DNA of 64,000 bases from Bacillus sp. ISL-41. Lineage in GTDB: Bacteria; Bacillota; Bacilli; Bacillales; Cytobacillaceae. Positions 63,112 through 64,000 of the stretch are shown piece after piece. The stretch's first letter is position 1, and the number at the start of each line of letters is the position of its first letter. The stretch covers positions 52,652 through 116,651 of the forward strand of contig NZ_JAGGQP010000012.1 in the NCBI RefSeq assembly GCF_018613235.1, read 5' to 3'. The notes under the pieces were generated by a model. It saw only the letters and a program-made list of their open reading frames with translations. It was not told the origin of the DNA and searched no databases. Position numbers and translations under genes: made by a program.

Positions 63112-63276
63112 TGTGCAGAGGGACGGTTCTTCTGCTCGTTTTTTGGAGTGGTGCAGGAGTGAGCAGAGGGACGGTTCTTCTGCTTGTTTTTTGAGGTGGC
63201 GCAAGAGTAAGCAGGGGGACGGTTCTTCTGCTTGTTTTTTAGAAGTTGCAGAAGAACCGTCCCCCTGATTGTTTTT
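63112..63276. repeat. GGGACGGTTCT dispersed repeat, three direct copies and one inverted
   Basis: Three copies run left to right at about 63117, 63162 and 63210, and an inverted copy follows at 63248-63268. It is the densest cluster here. Spacers are about 45 bases and related to each other. Confidence 0.9.
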
Positions 63277-63288
63277 TCAGCAAAATAA

Positions 63289-63330
63289 AAAGCAAATGAC
63301 ACCCAGATTTATGGATTGCCATTTGCTTTA
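63289..63330 (-). terminator. Intrinsic terminator of the 51-aa gene
   Basis: GCAAATG and CATTTGC pair across a loop of about 22 bases and are followed on the minus strand by TTTTTATTTT. Confidence 0.7.
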
Positions 63331-63331
63331 T

Positions 63332-63487
63332 TTATTTTAATAATGATTTCTTTAGATCTTCTTTTAAATCTGCCATGATTTTTTCCACGGTGATTTCTTT
63401 TTCATTCATACCCTTTTCATATGTCTTCTTTATCACATCGAAAAAATGCTCTTGGTTAATATCTGTCATTTTTAGCTGCTGTTCCAA
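63332..63487 (-). CDS. Small charged protein, 51 aa
   Basis: TTG 63487 follows AGGAGG. The peptide (MEQQLKMTDINQEHFFDVIK and a Lys/Glu-rich tail ending KKSLLK) is helical and soluble. The strong ribosome site and the terminator right after the stop support a real gene. Its family is unknown. Confidence 0.6.
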   Translation of the reverse strand: MEQQLKMTDINQEHFFDVIKKTYEKGMNEKEITVEKIMADLKEDLKKSLLK

Positions 63488-63651
63488 TGGACGAACCTCC
63501 TGAAATCAATATCACTATAATATAGAAATCTAGCAAATTTGTAAATACATTTCCAATTATTCCTAATGTTTATTTCACGATTTTCATAACTAATAATAAA
63601 CCAACAATTATACAGACTTGTCTCTGCCTTATTACAGATTCATAACAATTA

Positions 63652-63685
63652 GCAAGCAGAGGGACGGTTCTTGTGCTTGTTTTTC
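63652..63685 (+). repeat. GGGACGGTTCT dispersed repeat, single copy
   Basis: AAGCAGAGGGACGGTTCTTG is followed by GTGCTTG and a T-rich end. Confidence 0.8.
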
Positions 63686-64000
63686 TCTACATGGCAGCAA
63701 ATCATTTAAAACCCTTTGCAGTTCCTTCATTAATTTCTTTTTATTAATTTATGAAAACAAACTTTTTAAAGCGACTATATTTTGATTAAATAGGCTTCAT
63801 TTAGATTTATATTTTTATGTTGGTTGTAGATAAGTGGCTTAATCCACTGTCGGTCCACTACATATTCCTCCAAAATCCAAATCTTAAACATGGAAGATAT
63901 AATCCAATAAATTATGGCCATGCATACTTCTATTTGACGTATTAAGAAGAAGGAAGTTACAGGTGAAATTAGTTTACATTTTAAAGCATTAACGGGCTGG
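63686..64000. other. Right-edge intergenic sequence
   Basis: The last 315 bases are AT-rich, and I see no gene, hairpin or repeat that I can support. Confidence 0.4.

Noticed and set aside
63051..63302. 83-codon minus-strand frame rich in Lys and Pro
   Set aside because: It is a direct translation of the dispersed repeats, with the same decapeptide three times.

Overview
The window looks like part of a chromosome from a low-to-moderate GC, endospore-former-type Firmicute of the family Bacillaceae (Bacillus sensu lato). The evidence is strong AGGAGG-type ribosome binding sites, frequent TTG and GTG starts, many intrinsic terminators, a class D sortase with an LPNTA substrate, and an S-layer locus with csaB. 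Species cannot be fixed from sequence reading alone. No rRNA, tRNA or CRISPR array was seen.

Layout. (1) 1-6.2 kb: surface-protein genes (two SLH proteins, a DUF2628-like membrane protein, an acidic LPNTA protein with its class D sortase). (2) 6.4-12.8 kb: a single-gene IS21-like element, small ORFs, a 5'-truncated Ig-repeat S-layer-like gene and a 21-bp-period minisatellite. (3) 12.8-17 kb: a small cassette with an AlbA_2/Schlafen-type ATPase-like regulator, a zinc-ribbon/Vsr-like nuclease and an unknown protein. (4) 17-32 kb: an IS3-family element, then a decaying integrated element. That element has two tyrosine recombinases around a DNA-binding accessory gene, XRE regulators, a broken DnaC-like loader, a replication-relaxation protein, a broken zinc-ribbon nuclease and a DUF3987 protein. 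(5) 32-38 kb: scar tissue, with two more IS21-like copies (one dead), a sortase 3' fragment, a possible bacteriocin fragment, a beta-helix gene fragment and an ORF-less group II intron remnant. (6) 38-51.5 kb: the main S-layer protein gene and secondary cell wall polysaccharide genes (two glycosyltransferases, O-antigen-ligase-like protein, TagA/WecG, UDP-ManNAc dehydrogenase, CsaB, MurJ-like flippase). (7) 51.6-64 kb: exported SLH enzymes (glucosaminidase, NlpC/P60, subtilisin, amidase, DUF4855) and small lipoproteins.

How the genes fit together. CsaB adds the pyruvyl ketal that SLH domains bind. TagA, the nucleotide-sugar dehydrogenase, the GT4 enzymes, the ligase-like protein and the flippase plausibly build and export that polymer. 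Eight genes with intact SLH regions, most with a signal peptide, lie in the same window, so it encodes both the anchor polymer and many of its clients: the lattice protein, three wall hydrolases, one protease and proteins of unknown function. A separate covalent anchoring route is present as the sortase pair.

Two kinds of sequence are scattered through the window. One is a repeat with core GGGACGGTTCT, about 19 copies in ten clusters, often as inverted pairs and sometimes forming a perfect terminator-like hairpin. The other is a set of insertion elements and gene fragments marking repeated rearrangement between the housekeeping surface genes.
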